From: Phosphoribacter sp037045045
GTDB taxonomy: Bacteria > Actinomycetota > Actinomycetes > Actinomycetales > Dermatophilaceae
Reading direction: 5' to 3'
DNA length: 64,000 nt
Assembly (NCBI GenBank): GCA_037045045.1
Contig: JBAOHL010000004.1
Location: 62,001-126,000 of the forward strand
Shown: positions 1 through 7,442 of the stretch, one piece after another
Layout: each line of letters starts with the position of its first letter
Position numbering within the stretch: the first letter of the stretch is position 1
Notes under the pieces: generated by a model
Told to the model about the DNA's origin: nothing
Databases searched by the model: none
What the model saw: only the letters and a program-made list of their open reading frames with translations
Program-made: the position numbers and the translations under genes

Positions 1-506
1 CTGCCCAACTCGAGCGAACTCGGCCCCAGCGCCAACTCGAGTGCCCGGCGGTATACCGGTGCGTGCTCCCCGATCACCCCGTCGCATGCGGTGGAGTCGG
101 GGCCGGCGATGATCTCGTTGAGTCGGCGCAACGTGTTGCGGTAGAAGCACTCCCAGGCAGCGGCGGGGTCGTCGTCGGTCGACTGGACAACGCCGGCGAA
201 GATCCGTTCGAACATCTCGGTGCCGCGCACCCACCCGGGGTCGAACAGCTCCCGCCGCAGCGTCGTCGTGACGTTCTCGTCGCTGGCCTCGGGCGCCAAC
301 CGGTGGACGACGACCAGACGCCGCCCGTCCCGGTACACGTCGAAGTGGCTCGTGCTGGTCACCGCGCGGGCGTCCCCTGCAGGGCCTCTGTCGACCGCCC
401 GGCATACCTCGACGAGTTCGTCGACGTAACTGCCTCCCGAACCCCCGAGGGGGTCCAGCGGAGTGAGTCTCGCCAACCCGGCCGGCGGTCCTGTCGATCC
501 GGTCAT
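1..506 (-). CDS. mftM: Probable mycofactocin glycan methyltransferase MftM, N-terminal part (runs off the window)
   Basis: An open frame starts at ATG 506 and continues past the window edge (168 codons visible). The start overlaps the stop of the VWA gene as ATGA (503-506), so the two are translationally coupled. The visible part has an N-terminal region followed by a stretch ending SSLELG at the edge, which fits the start of motif I of a class I SAM-dependent methyltransferase. MftM methylates the oligoglucoside chain of mycofactocin and in mycobacteria lies close to the methanol dehydrogenase gene, as here. The assignment rests on context, the motif I start and general resemblance; most of the catalytic domain is outside the window, so another SAM methyltransferase is possible. 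Confidence 0.6.
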   Translation of the reverse strand, partial: MTGSTGPPAGLARLTPLDPLGGSGGSYVDELVEVCRAVDRGPAGDARAVTSTSHFDVYRDGRRLVVVHRLAPEASDENVTTTLRRELFDPGWVRGTEMFERIFAGVVQSTDDDPAAAWECFYRNTLRRLNEIIAGPDSTACDGVIGEHAPVYRRALELALGPSSLELG

Positions 507-2041
507 CGCCCGACTCCACGCAACGCGTACGACGCCTGCTCCAGCGACCTGGGGCCGCCGACGACGTGGACGCGGTCGCAGTACTCGGCATACCGCGGGA
601 GGTCGCAGGTGCCCAACCCCCAGGAGGTCCGCGGTTCGGGCGTCAGCCACAGGGTCGTGCGGCAGCGCCCGGCGAGGTCGGCGAACACCGGCAGCCCTGG
701 GTCCCGACCGTTGGTCCGCCCGTCCCCGAGGACCAGCAGCGTTGCCCGCCTGGTCAGGCACGACCCGTAGTCGTCGCGAAACTGGGTCAGGGCCCGGCCG
801 TAGTCGGAGTCCGCGTCGACATCGACCAGACCACCGGCCCCGCGCCCGGACATGACGAGGCGCAACGCGGTGTCGACGTGGTGGTCGGCGAAAACCTCGG
901 TGACCTCCGTTGTGCCGTCGACGAAGACGAAGCTGCGCACCGAGCGGGCCACCGATTGCAGACTGTGGACGAGGTGCAGCATGAAGGCCGCGGTAGTGCG
1001 GACCGACATCGACACGTCGCACAGGACCACAAGCTGTGGCCGGTCCTGGCACCGGGCCACGGTGACCGGGCGGAACGGCACCCCGTCGTAGCGCATGTTC
1101 GAGCGCATGGTCCGTCGCCCGTCGACGACGCCGCGGGCCGCGACCCGCCGTCGGGGCCGGGATGCGCCGTGCAGTTCGTGCAGGATGCGCCGGACCGAGT
1201 GCTCGAGATCGGCTCGGGCGCCCTCGTCGATGACGTCGATCGGGCTGTCCGCGACGCTGCGACGCTCGACGGCCAGCCGCTGTCCGTCCTCGGTCATCAG
1301 GGCGGCGAGGTGTCGCTTGAGGGTCTCGGGCAGTCCCGCCAGCAACGGCGCGAGGGCGACCCGCAACTCCTCCAGCGACGGGGCGTCCGGCGCGTCGAGG
1401 GATTCGAGCAGTTCGGACTCGGCGAGCCAGCCCAGCAGCGCCATCTCTTGGGCCACCGACAGGTCCATGTCCAACTGCACGCCCGGCGGGTCGATCAGCC
1501 GTCCCGGCAGTCCGGCGTTGTGCAGTCGGCGCGTGCTGAGCTGGACCCGAGCGGCCTCCCCGAGACCGCCCTTGCGGTCCGTGGACAGGACGACCTCGTT
1601 GGTCGTCGAGGCGAGGTCGAGCTTGTTCGCCTCCTGGTGCAGGTTGTACTGCTGGGCGAGGTCCTCCGGTCGGAAGTACTCGCGGATGTCCTTGGGCGGG
1701 CCGTGCGAGTGCCCCTGTTGAGGAGTCTGCGACGGAGTGTCCGACAGGACGAACTGGGTGAGCTGCCCCTCGTCGGACAGGTCGTCGTGTTCGTGGGAGG
1801 CCTCGGCCAGCGACGCCACGACCGGGCGCAGCGCGAAGAACGCGTCGAAAACTTGCTCGAACGCCTCGAGATCGCGGCGGTCCTTGACGAGGCTCGCCTT
1901 GAGCGTGCTGCGCAGGGTTTCCCGATCGGCCAGGCAGCCCGGGACGGCGGCAGCGGTCATGGCGTCGGTCACCTCCGACACCCCGATCCGCACCCCGTGC
2001 AGGCGCAGCAGGCGGACGAACCGGTGCACCGCGGTCTGCAT
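503..2041 (-). CDS. CoxE-like von Willebrand factor A (VWA) domain protein, MoxR partner
   Basis: 512 aa. The C-terminal third is a VWA domain with the MIDAS motif DVSMS near residue 342 and a second conserved Asp in GDGRTN near residue 442. The N-terminal two thirds are helical and charged, as in CoxE-like proteins. No signal peptide or membrane segment is visible, so it should be cytoplasmic. Proteins of this family act with MoxR AAA+ ATPases as chaperones that insert metals or activate enzyme complexes. Here the gene follows the MoxR gene by 3 nt and lies downstream of the methanol dehydrogenase, so assembly or activation of that enzyme is the natural inference. The exact client is not proven by sequence. 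Confidence 0.85.
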   Translation of the reverse strand: MQTAVHRFVRLLRLHGVRIGVSEVTDAMTAAAVPGCLADRETLRSTLKASLVKDRRDLEAFEQVFDAFFALRPVVASLAEASHEHDDLSDEGQLTQFVLSDTPSQTPQQGHSHGPPKDIREYFRPEDLAQQYNLHQEANKLDLASTTNEVVLSTDRKGGLGEAARVQLSTRRLHNAGLPGRLIDPPGVQLDMDLSVAQEMALLGWLAESELLESLDAPDAPSLEELRVALAPLLAGLPETLKRHLAALMTEDGQRLAVERRSVADSPIDVIDEGARADLEHSVRRILHELHGASRPRRRVAARGVVDGRRTMRSNMRYDGVPFRPVTVARCQDRPQLVVLCDVSMSVRTTAAFMLHLVHSLQSVARSVRSFVFVDGTTEVTEVFADHHVDTALRLVMSGRGAGGLVDVDADSDYGRALTQFRDDYGSCLTRRATLLVLGDGRTNGRDPGLPVFADLAGRCRTTLWLTPEPRTSWGLGTCDLPRYAEYCDRVHVVGGPRSLEQASYALRGVGR

Positions 2042-2044
2042 GGC

Positions 2045-3304
2045 CTACAGAGCTCGGCGCCGGGCGGCCCGCGCCGGCGGCGCCCCCTGGGAGCCCGCGG
2101 CGGGGTCCGGGGCGCGGCGCCGCCCCGCGGCATACCCGGGTATGCCGTGTCCTCGAGTGGTGTGGCCGCCGGAGGACTGTCCGTTCGTGGGCTCGGGTGC
2201 CGACTCCGCGACCGGGGGCCGGCCAGCGCTCGGCGGGGCGTCCAGCGGCGGCTGCTCATGCGGGTGCTCGTGGTCGTCGTCGTGCGAGTGCTCGTGGCCC
2301 GGCTCGTGCGAATGGCTGTGGCCGTGCGAATGGCCATGGCCGGGCAACGTCGTCGCCACGAGGCGGTTCGGGTCGGTCCAGTCCCGCAGCGCGGCCCGGA
2401 CCGTGTCGACGTCGCGCTCGTATTTGACCACGGAGTTGACTGTGTCAGAGAGCAGTTGGGCGGACAGCTCGCTGGCACCCAGCACGGCCAGGGTCGCCGC
2501 CCAGTCGACGGTCTCGGAAATGCTCGGCGGCTTGCGCAGGTCCAGGGTGCGCAACTCGCGCACGACGTCGACGAGTTGGCGGGCCAGGGAGTCGTCCAGA
2601 CCGGTGTGCTTGGACCGGACGATCTCCAGCTCGCGGTCGGCGTCCGGGTAGTCGAGGAACAGGTGAAGGCACCGGCGTTTGAGCGCCGCGGACAGGTCGC
2701 GAGTGTTGTTGCTCGTCAACACGACGAGCGGGGTATGCCGCGCCGTCATCGTGCCCAACTCGGGGATCGACACCTGGAACTCGGCGAGCAGTTCGAGCAG
2801 CACCGCCTCCAGACCCTCGTCGGCTCGGTCGATCTCGTCGATGAGCAGGACGACCGGATCCTCGGACACGATCGCCTGCAGCAGCGGGCGGTGGGCGAGG
2901 AACCGGGGGGAGAAGAACACGCTGTCGTGTTCGGAGATCCGGGCGACCGCCTCGTCGAGGGTGCGGGTGCCCTCCAGCAGCTCACCGATCTTTTCCCGCA
3001 GCACCTGCGTATAGAGCAGCTGCTTGCCGTAGTCCCACTCGTAGAGGGCCTTGGTCTCGTCCTGGCCCTCGTAGCACTGCAACCGCACCATGGTGCGCCC
3101 AGTCGCGGCGGCCAGGCTGACCGCCAGGTCGGTCTTTCCCACTCCCGCAGGCCCTTCCAGCAGAAGGGGTTTGAGCAGACTGCCCTGGACGAAGACCGTC
3201 GTGGCGATCGACCGGTCGACGAAGTACCCTACCGATTCCAAGCGCTGGCGCGCGTCGTCGACAGAGGCGAACACGGCCGCTGAGGCGTCGCCGGGTGAGG
3301 GCAT
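2045..3304 (-). CDS. MoxR-family AAA+ ATPase with a histidine-rich C-terminal segment
   Basis: 419 aa from ATG 3304, chosen because GGAAGG lies just upstream; an ATG 30 nt further upstream lacks such a site. The Walker A motif GPAGVGKT is near residue 57 and Walker B LLIDEIDRAD near residue 153. MoxR ATPases pair with VWA proteins as chaperones for metalloenzymes, including methanol dehydrogenases. Residues about 320-350 contain twelve histidines in GHGHSH/EHSH-like repeats followed by a Pro/Gly/Ala-rich tail, which is not part of the usual MoxR fold and suggests metal binding. The tail carries both arms of a DNA palindrome (2128-2147). The gene sits between the methanol dehydrogenase and VWA genes on the same strand. 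Confidence 0.9.
   Translation of the reverse strand: MPSPGDASAAVFASVDDARQRLESVGYFVDRSIATTVFVQGSLLKPLLLEGPAGVGKTDLAVSLAAATGRTMVRLQCYEGQDETKALYEWDYGKQLLYTQVLREKIGELLEGTRTLDEAVARISEHDSVFFSPRFLAHRPLLQAIVSEDPVVLLIDEIDRADEGLEAVLLELLAEFQVSIPELGTMTARHTPLVVLTSNNTRDLSAALKRRCLHLFLDYPDADRELEIVRSKHTGLDDSLARQLVDVVRELRTLDLRKPPSISETVDWAATLAVLGASELSAQLLSDTVNSVVKYERDVDTVRAALRDWTDPNRLVATTLPGHGHSHGHSHSHEPGHEHSHDDDHEHPHEQPPLDAPPSAGRPPVAESAPEPTNGQSSGGHTTRGHGIPGYAAGRRRAPDPAAGSQGAPPARAARRRAL
2128..2147. repeat. 20-bp perfect palindrome formed by two inverted copies of the window-wide octamer
   Basis: CGGCATAC on the left arm, CCGG in the centre and GTATGCCG on the right arm give a perfect palindrome inside the 3' end of the MoxR gene. 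Both arms are copies of an octamer that recurs throughout the window. It falls in a Pro/Gly/Ala-rich, probably disordered protein tail (reading HGIPGYAAG), where coding constraint is low. It could form a hairpin or a protein site; no function is known. Confidence 0.7.
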
Positions 3305-3400
3305 GAGCCACCTTCCGGGATGCGGCCCCGGCACGGCGTCCGCTGGCCGAACGCCGTGCCGGGATGGGGTGGGTGACGGAGGGGTGGACGGGGTGCTCGG

Positions 3401-4693
3401 TCAGCTCAACAGGTCGTCCAGGTCGCCGGTCATGCAGTGTTCGACGACGGGGCGGACCGTGTCGAAGGTGCACTCGCGCGCGTTGCCCGGCGTGCAGGCG
3501 TCCCCGAGCACGTGGTTGGTGATCCGGGCGACGTCGGCGGCGTCGCCGATGATGACCGGGGAGTTCTTGTAGAACTCCGTCGGTCCCTGGCCGAGTCGGT
3601 TCTTGGAGTACGTGTCCTGCTTGACGTCGACGAACCGCTCGGTGATCCCGACGTCGCGCAGCAGCCGGATCGCCGCCGCGAGCGCCGCCTCGGCGGCCTG
3701 CACGTCGGTCATCCCGTGGGTGTCCACCCCCATGACCGGCGCGAGCTCGGCATACCGCTTGTACTGCGCGGACATGTTGAACGCCCAGACCCGCGGCAGG
3801 GCGATCGCGTTGTTCAGCCCGTGGTGCGTGTCGTAGAAGGCGCTCACGGCGTGCGAGATCGAGTGGATGATCCCGAGGCCGCCGGAGTTGAACGCCTGGG
3901 CGGCGATGTACTGCGCGTACATCATTCCCTCGCGGCCGGGCAGGTCCTGGCCGTTCCACGTCGCCTGACGCAGGTTGTCCCACGTCAATTTGACTGCGCG
4001 ATAGGCGTTTCCGAGCGATGGTTCGAAGTTCAGGCGAGAGACGTACGGCTCGCTCGCGTGCGCGAGCACGTCGAACCCGCACTGCGCCGTGTAGTCCATC
4101 GGGCACTCGTAGTAGAGCACCGGGTCGTCGACCGCCAGGGTCGCCACACACGCGTCGTCGAAGGCGACGTACTTGTGCGGTGCCTTCGGGTCGGTCGTCG
4201 TGTCGGTGATGACGTAGGCCCACGAGGTCTCCGAGCCAGTCCCCGCGGTCGTCGAAATCGCGATGTGCGGCGGGTTCTTCGGGTTCTCTGACTGGTTGAA
4301 CCCCTCGAAGTCGTTGACGTTGCGCCCGTCATGGGCCACCGAGATCCGGGCCCCCTTGCAGGCGTCGTGCGTCGAGCCACCGCCGATGGAGATGAACGAG
4401 TCACACTCGTTCTCCTGGTAAAGCTTGACCGCATCCATCGAGTTGTAGTCCTTGGGGTTGGACTCGACCTTGTCGTAGAGCACGACCTCCAGCCCGTGGT
4501 ACTTCAAGGACTCGACCAAGTTGTGCACGATGTCCGTGCCGCGCAGGCCAGAGGACATCACGAGCGACTTACGGAAGCCCAGCTTGAGGGCCTCGGGGCC
4601 GACCATCTCGTGAGCCCCGGGGCCGAGCATGGCGCGCGGGAATGGGTGGAACTCCTTGATGGGGAACGGTTTGAGGAGATCTTCGACCTTCAC
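3401..4693 (-). CDS. mdo: NDMA-dependent (mycofactocin-linked) methanol dehydrogenase, iron-type alcohol dehydrogenase family
   Basis: 430 aa with a GTG start at 4693 and AAGGAG 6 nt upstream. It is a group III (iron-type) alcohol dehydrogenase: the Gly-rich nucleotide motif SIGGGSTHDACKG is near residues 102-114, and the metal-binding helix carries HSISHA and DTHHGLNNA. The sequence resembles the methanol/alcohol:NDMA oxidoreductases (Mdo/Mno) of Amycolatopsis and mycobacteria. These oxidise methanol and short alcohols with a non-exchangeable NAD(H) that needs mycofactocin for reoxidation. The neighbourhood supports this: the mycofactocin operon starts divergently about 300 bp away, and MoxR/VWA chaperone genes follow. 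The intergenic region at 4694-4996 should carry its promoter. Confidence 0.93.
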   Translation of the reverse strand: MKVEDLLKPFPIKEFHPFPRAMLGPGAHEMVGPEALKLGFRKSLVMSSGLRGTDIVHNLVESLKYHGLEVVLYDKVESNPKDYNSMDAVKLYQENECDSFISIGGGSTHDACKGARISVAHDGRNVNDFEGFNQSENPKNPPHIAISTTAGTGSETSWAYVITDTTTDPKAPHKYVAFDDACVATLAVDDPVLYYECPMDYTAQCGFDVLAHASEPYVSRLNFEPSLGNAYRAVKLTWDNLRQATWNGQDLPGREGMMYAQYIAAQAFNSGGLGIIHSISHAVSAFYDTHHGLNNAIALPRVWAFNMSAQYKRYAELAPVMGVDTHGMTDVQAAEAALAAAIRLLRDVGITERFVDVKQDTYSKNRLGQGPTEFYKNSPVIIGDAADVARITNHVLGDACTPGNARECTFDTVRPVVEHCMTGDLDDLLS

Positions 4694-4996
4694 GGCTTCT
4701 CCTTGCGTCTTGAGTGAGGGCTGCCGACAGGGCGACGACAGGAGCGTGGGAGGAACCTACGACCGCGCACCGAGGGGGCGACAGCGCTAACTGCAAAGAC
4801 TGTCCGGGCATCGCGGTCCGGCCGACCCACCCGGCGGACTCACGCCCGCCCGAATGGGTAGGTCACGACGGGCTCCGGTCGGGTAGCTGACCGTTCGGAC
4901 AGGCCCGGAACTGCCGGCCCAGGTGGTGCCGGTCCGTCGGTCATCGACCTAGCGTGAGCGTCTGAGTCGTCCACCGCAGGTCCCGAGGAGGTCACC
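4694..4996. promoter_or_regulatory. Divergent intergenic region between the methanol dehydrogenase and mycofactocin operons
   Basis: About 300 bp without a supportable gene separate two head-to-head operons. It must hold the promoters for both, with the ribosome binding sites at its two ends (AAGGAG for mdo, CGAGGAGG for mftA). I see no clear consensus -10/-35 pair or long palindrome that I would name. No mftR-type regulator gene lies next to it. Confidence 0.55.
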
Positions 4997-5134
4997 ATGG
5001 CACTGTCCGTCCCGATCGAACTGTCCGAGCCGTCCGCCGTCGACCCCGTGGTCGTCGATGACGTCGAGCCCGGCGAGGTCGAGGAGGTTCTCGTCGAAGA
5101 CGTGTCGATCGACGGCATGTGCGGCGTGTACTGA
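4997..5134 (+). CDS. mftA: Mycofactocin precursor peptide MftA
   Basis: A 45-aa peptide with an acidic, Val/Glu-rich leader and the diagnostic C-terminal core IDGMCGVY. The terminal Val-Tyr pair is what MftC decarboxylates and crosslinks and what becomes the redox core of mycofactocin. AGGAGG lies 6 nt before the ATG. The stop TGA overlaps the start of the next gene by one base (TGATG at 5132-5136), so precursor and maturase are translated together. The core is exactly the canonical one, so identification is close to certain although the gene is too short for many gene finders. Confidence 0.97.
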   Translation: MALSVPIELSEPSAVDPVVVDDVEPGEVEEVLVEDVSIDGMCGVY

Positions 5135-6603
5135 TGCTCGACCAGGCATGGCGCCTCGGCGACTCGGTGGCCGCGCGCCCTGAGTCGTTCGGGGCCGTGC
5201 TCTACGACTATCAGACCCGCCGGCTAAGTCTGGTGGCGTCGGCGCCCGCCCGCCGAGTGCTCGACCAGCTCGGCACGAGCGCCACCGTGCGCGAGGCGCT
5301 GACCCGCTCGGGCGTGAGCGGGCCCGAGTCCGAGGCGGTTCTCGGCGGGCTGGCGGCCCTGGCGGACGGCGGCTTCCTCGTCACGCCAGCCGGTATGCCG
5401 TGTCGCAGCGACGAGCCCGCGTCACCAGCGGGTATGCCGCGCGCGCCCTCGACCCGCCTGGCCGACCGGCTCGAATCCGGGCTCTCGGCACCGATCTGCC
5501 TGACCTGGGAGCTGACCTACGGGTGCAACCTGTCCTGCACCCACTGCCTGTCGTCATCGGGCCGTCGTGATCCGAACGAGCTGAGCACCCAGGAGTGCCT
5601 GGACTTTGCCGCCGAATTGGGCTCCATGGGTGTCTTCTACGTCAACATCGGCGGAGGCGAACCGACGATCCGCCCCGACTTCTGGGACATCCTCGCCGGC
5701 TGTCTCGACCACCGGGTCGGCGTGAAGTTCTCGACCAACGGATCAAGGATCGACACCGCGCGTGCCGAGGTCCTGGCGGGGATGGCCTACGTCGACGTCC
5801 AGGTATCCCTGGACGGGGCCACCGCGGAAGTGAACGACAAGGTCCGCGGCGCCGGGTCGTTCGACACGGCCGTGCGGGCGTTAGACCGGCTGGCGTCGGC
5901 CGGCAAACGCGGCGTCAAGGTCTCGGTGGTGTGCACTCGGCACAACATCGGCCAGCTCGACGCGTTCCTCGACCTCGCCAATCGCTATCAGGCAACCCTT
6001 CGGCTGACCCGGCTCCGACCGGCCGGACGCGGCGCCGAGACCTGGGCCGACATGCATCCGCTGCCCGACCAGCAACGCGTCCTCTACGACTGGCTCCTGG
6101 CGCACGGCGAGCGGGTGCTCACCGGCGACAGCTTCTTCCACCTATCGGCCTACGGCCAGGCCCTGCCCGGGCTCAACATGTGTGGGGCCGGTCGGGTGGT
6201 GTGCCTCGTCGACCCCGTCGGTGACGTCTACGCATGTCCGTTCGCGATGCACGACTCGTTCTTGGCCGGATCGTTGCGAGACAACGGTTTCGGCGCGGTG
6301 TGGCGCGAGTCGCCGGTGTTCGAGGCGGTTCGCGGCCCGCAGGCCTCCGGCTGCACGTCGTGTCCGGCCTTCTCGGCCTGTCGGGGCGGCTGCATGGCGG
6401 CAAAGTTCTTCACCGGCCTGCCGCTGAACGGGCCGGACCCCGAATGCGTCCGTGGCGAAGCCGAGCCACTGTTGGCCGCCCGTCGCGACTCGCCGGCACC
6501 GAGCCGGGATCACTCGCACTCGCTCGTGCGGGTCACTCTCGGACGCCGGCCCAGGGATTGCGAACCCAGCCCGTTGGCGACCGCGGGGACCCGCGCGCCG
6601 TGA
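5134..6603 (+). CDS. mftC: Fused mycofactocin chaperone-maturase (MftB-MftC, radical SAM/SPASM)
   Basis: 489 aa from ATG 5134. Residues 1 to about 90 match MftB, the RiPP-recognition chaperone that presents MftA (start MLDQAWRLGDSVAARPESFG). A linker of about 25 residues follows, containing two AGMP units encoded by two copies of the window-wide octamer. From about residue 115 the protein is MftC: CNLSCTHC near residues 131-138 binds the radical SAM [4Fe-4S] cluster, and C-terminal Cys-rich SPASM motifs (CGAGRVVC, CTSCPAFSACRGGC) bind auxiliary clusters. MftC oxidatively decarboxylates and crosslinks the MftA Val-Tyr end. MftB and MftC are usually separate genes; here the frame is continuous. 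The stop overlaps the next start (GTGA). Confidence 0.93.
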   Translation: MLDQAWRLGDSVAARPESFGAVLYDYQTRRLSLVASAPARRVLDQLGTSATVREALTRSGVSGPESEAVLGGLAALADGGFLVTPAGMPCRSDEPASPAGMPRAPSTRLADRLESGLSAPICLTWELTYGCNLSCTHCLSSSGRRDPNELSTQECLDFAAELGSMGVFYVNIGGGEPTIRPDFWDILAGCLDHRVGVKFSTNGSRIDTARAEVLAGMAYVDVQVSLDGATAEVNDKVRGAGSFDTAVRALDRLASAGKRGVKVSVVCTRHNIGQLDAFLDLANRYQATLRLTRLRPAGRGAETWADMHPLPDQQRVLYDWLLAHGERVLTGDSFFHLSAYGQALPGLNMCGAGRVVCLVDPVGDVYACPFAMHDSFLAGSLRDNGFGAVWRESPVFEAVRGPQASGCTSCPAFSACRGGCMAAKFFTGLPLNGPDPECVRGEAEPLLAARRDSPAPSRDHSHSLVRVTLGRRPRDCEPSPLATAGTRAP

Positions 6604-7442
6604 CTGCATCCACCGAGACCGCCGCCGACCCAGTGCCCGACCGCTACGGCCGCAGGGACGTGGCCGTCGTCACGGGCGCGGCCCGTGGGCTCGGTGCCGC
6701 AGTGGCCCGGCGACTGGTGCTGCGCGGCATGCGGGTCCTGGTCGTGGACCACTGTGTCGGACACGAATCCGACTCCGGGTACGCCCACGCGACGAACGCC
6801 GACCTCGACCGGACCCTCGGACAGCTGGGCCCTGGGAACCGCAGCGCCGTGTTGGATGCCCGCGACACCGAGAAGCTGGGCAAGGCCATCGGAGACTTCC
6901 TCTATCCCGACGACCGAGTCGTCGCGGTCGTCGCCGCAGCGGCGACGATCGAGGGCGGCGACGACCAGTGGACCACCGAGGTGGCCCAGTTGGACCGGCT
7001 CTGGGAGAGCAACGTCAAGACGGTCTGGTCGACGGCGGCCGCGACCGTGCCCCATCTGCTGCATGCGGCCGAGTCCGGTGCCGGCGCCACCCTCGTAGCC
7101 ATCGCCTCGCTGGCGGCGCACCAGGGGCTCTATCACCTCACCGCGTACTGCACCGTCAAGCACGCGGTGGTCGGCCTGGTCCGCGGTCTGGCCGCCGATC
7201 TGACCAATCGCGGCGTGACGGTGTGCGCGGTATCCCCCGACGCCATGGCCACCGCCATGCTCGAGGCCACCGCTGCGCTCTACGGCATCGCCGATGTCGC
7301 CGACCTGTGCCGAGACATGGAGTGCCAGGCCCCCCTGGACCCCGACGACGTCGCGGCCATGGTGGAGTGGGCCCTGGTCAGCGGACCTGCGGTGCACGGC
7401 ATGTCAATCCGCGCCTCCGGAGGGTTGGGGGTCTCGCTATGA
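6600..7442 (+). CDS. Short-chain dehydrogenase/reductase within the mycofactocin operon
   Basis: 280 aa with a GTG start at 6600 overlapping the previous stop (GTGA). It has an N-terminal Rossmann motif TGAARGLGAAVARR, a catalytic Ser in the IAS segment and YCTVK as the Tyr-Lys pair. Mycofactocin-linked SDRs retain NAD(H) tightly and pass electrons to mycofactocin. Its position between the maturase and mftF suggests it either uses the cofactor or takes part in making it. It ends ATGA-overlapped with mftF. I cannot tell the substrate. Conventional NAD(P)-exchanging SDR activity is the alternative. Confidence 0.85.
   Translation: MTASTETAADPVPDRYGRRDVAVVTGAARGLGAAVARRLVLRGMRVLVVDHCVGHESDSGYAHATNADLDRTLGQLGPGNRSAVLDARDTEKLGKAIGDFLYPDDRVVAVVAAAATIEGGDDQWTTEVAQLDRLWESNVKTVWSTAAATVPHLLHAAESGAGATLVAIASLAAHQGLYHLTAYCTVKHAVVGLVRGLAADLTNRGVTVCAVSPDAMATAMLEATAALYGIADVADLCRDMECQAPLDPDDVAAMVEWALVSGPAVHGMSIRASGGLGVSL

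Noticed and set aside
566..3283. Very long plus-strand open frame opposite the VWA and MoxR genes
   Set aside because: It is a GC-rich antisense shadow: Arg/Gly/Val-rich, without domains or ribosome site, fully overlapped by two well-identified genes. Similar shadows opposite 9146-12133, 39243-41963 and 44208-47060 were dropped for the same reason.
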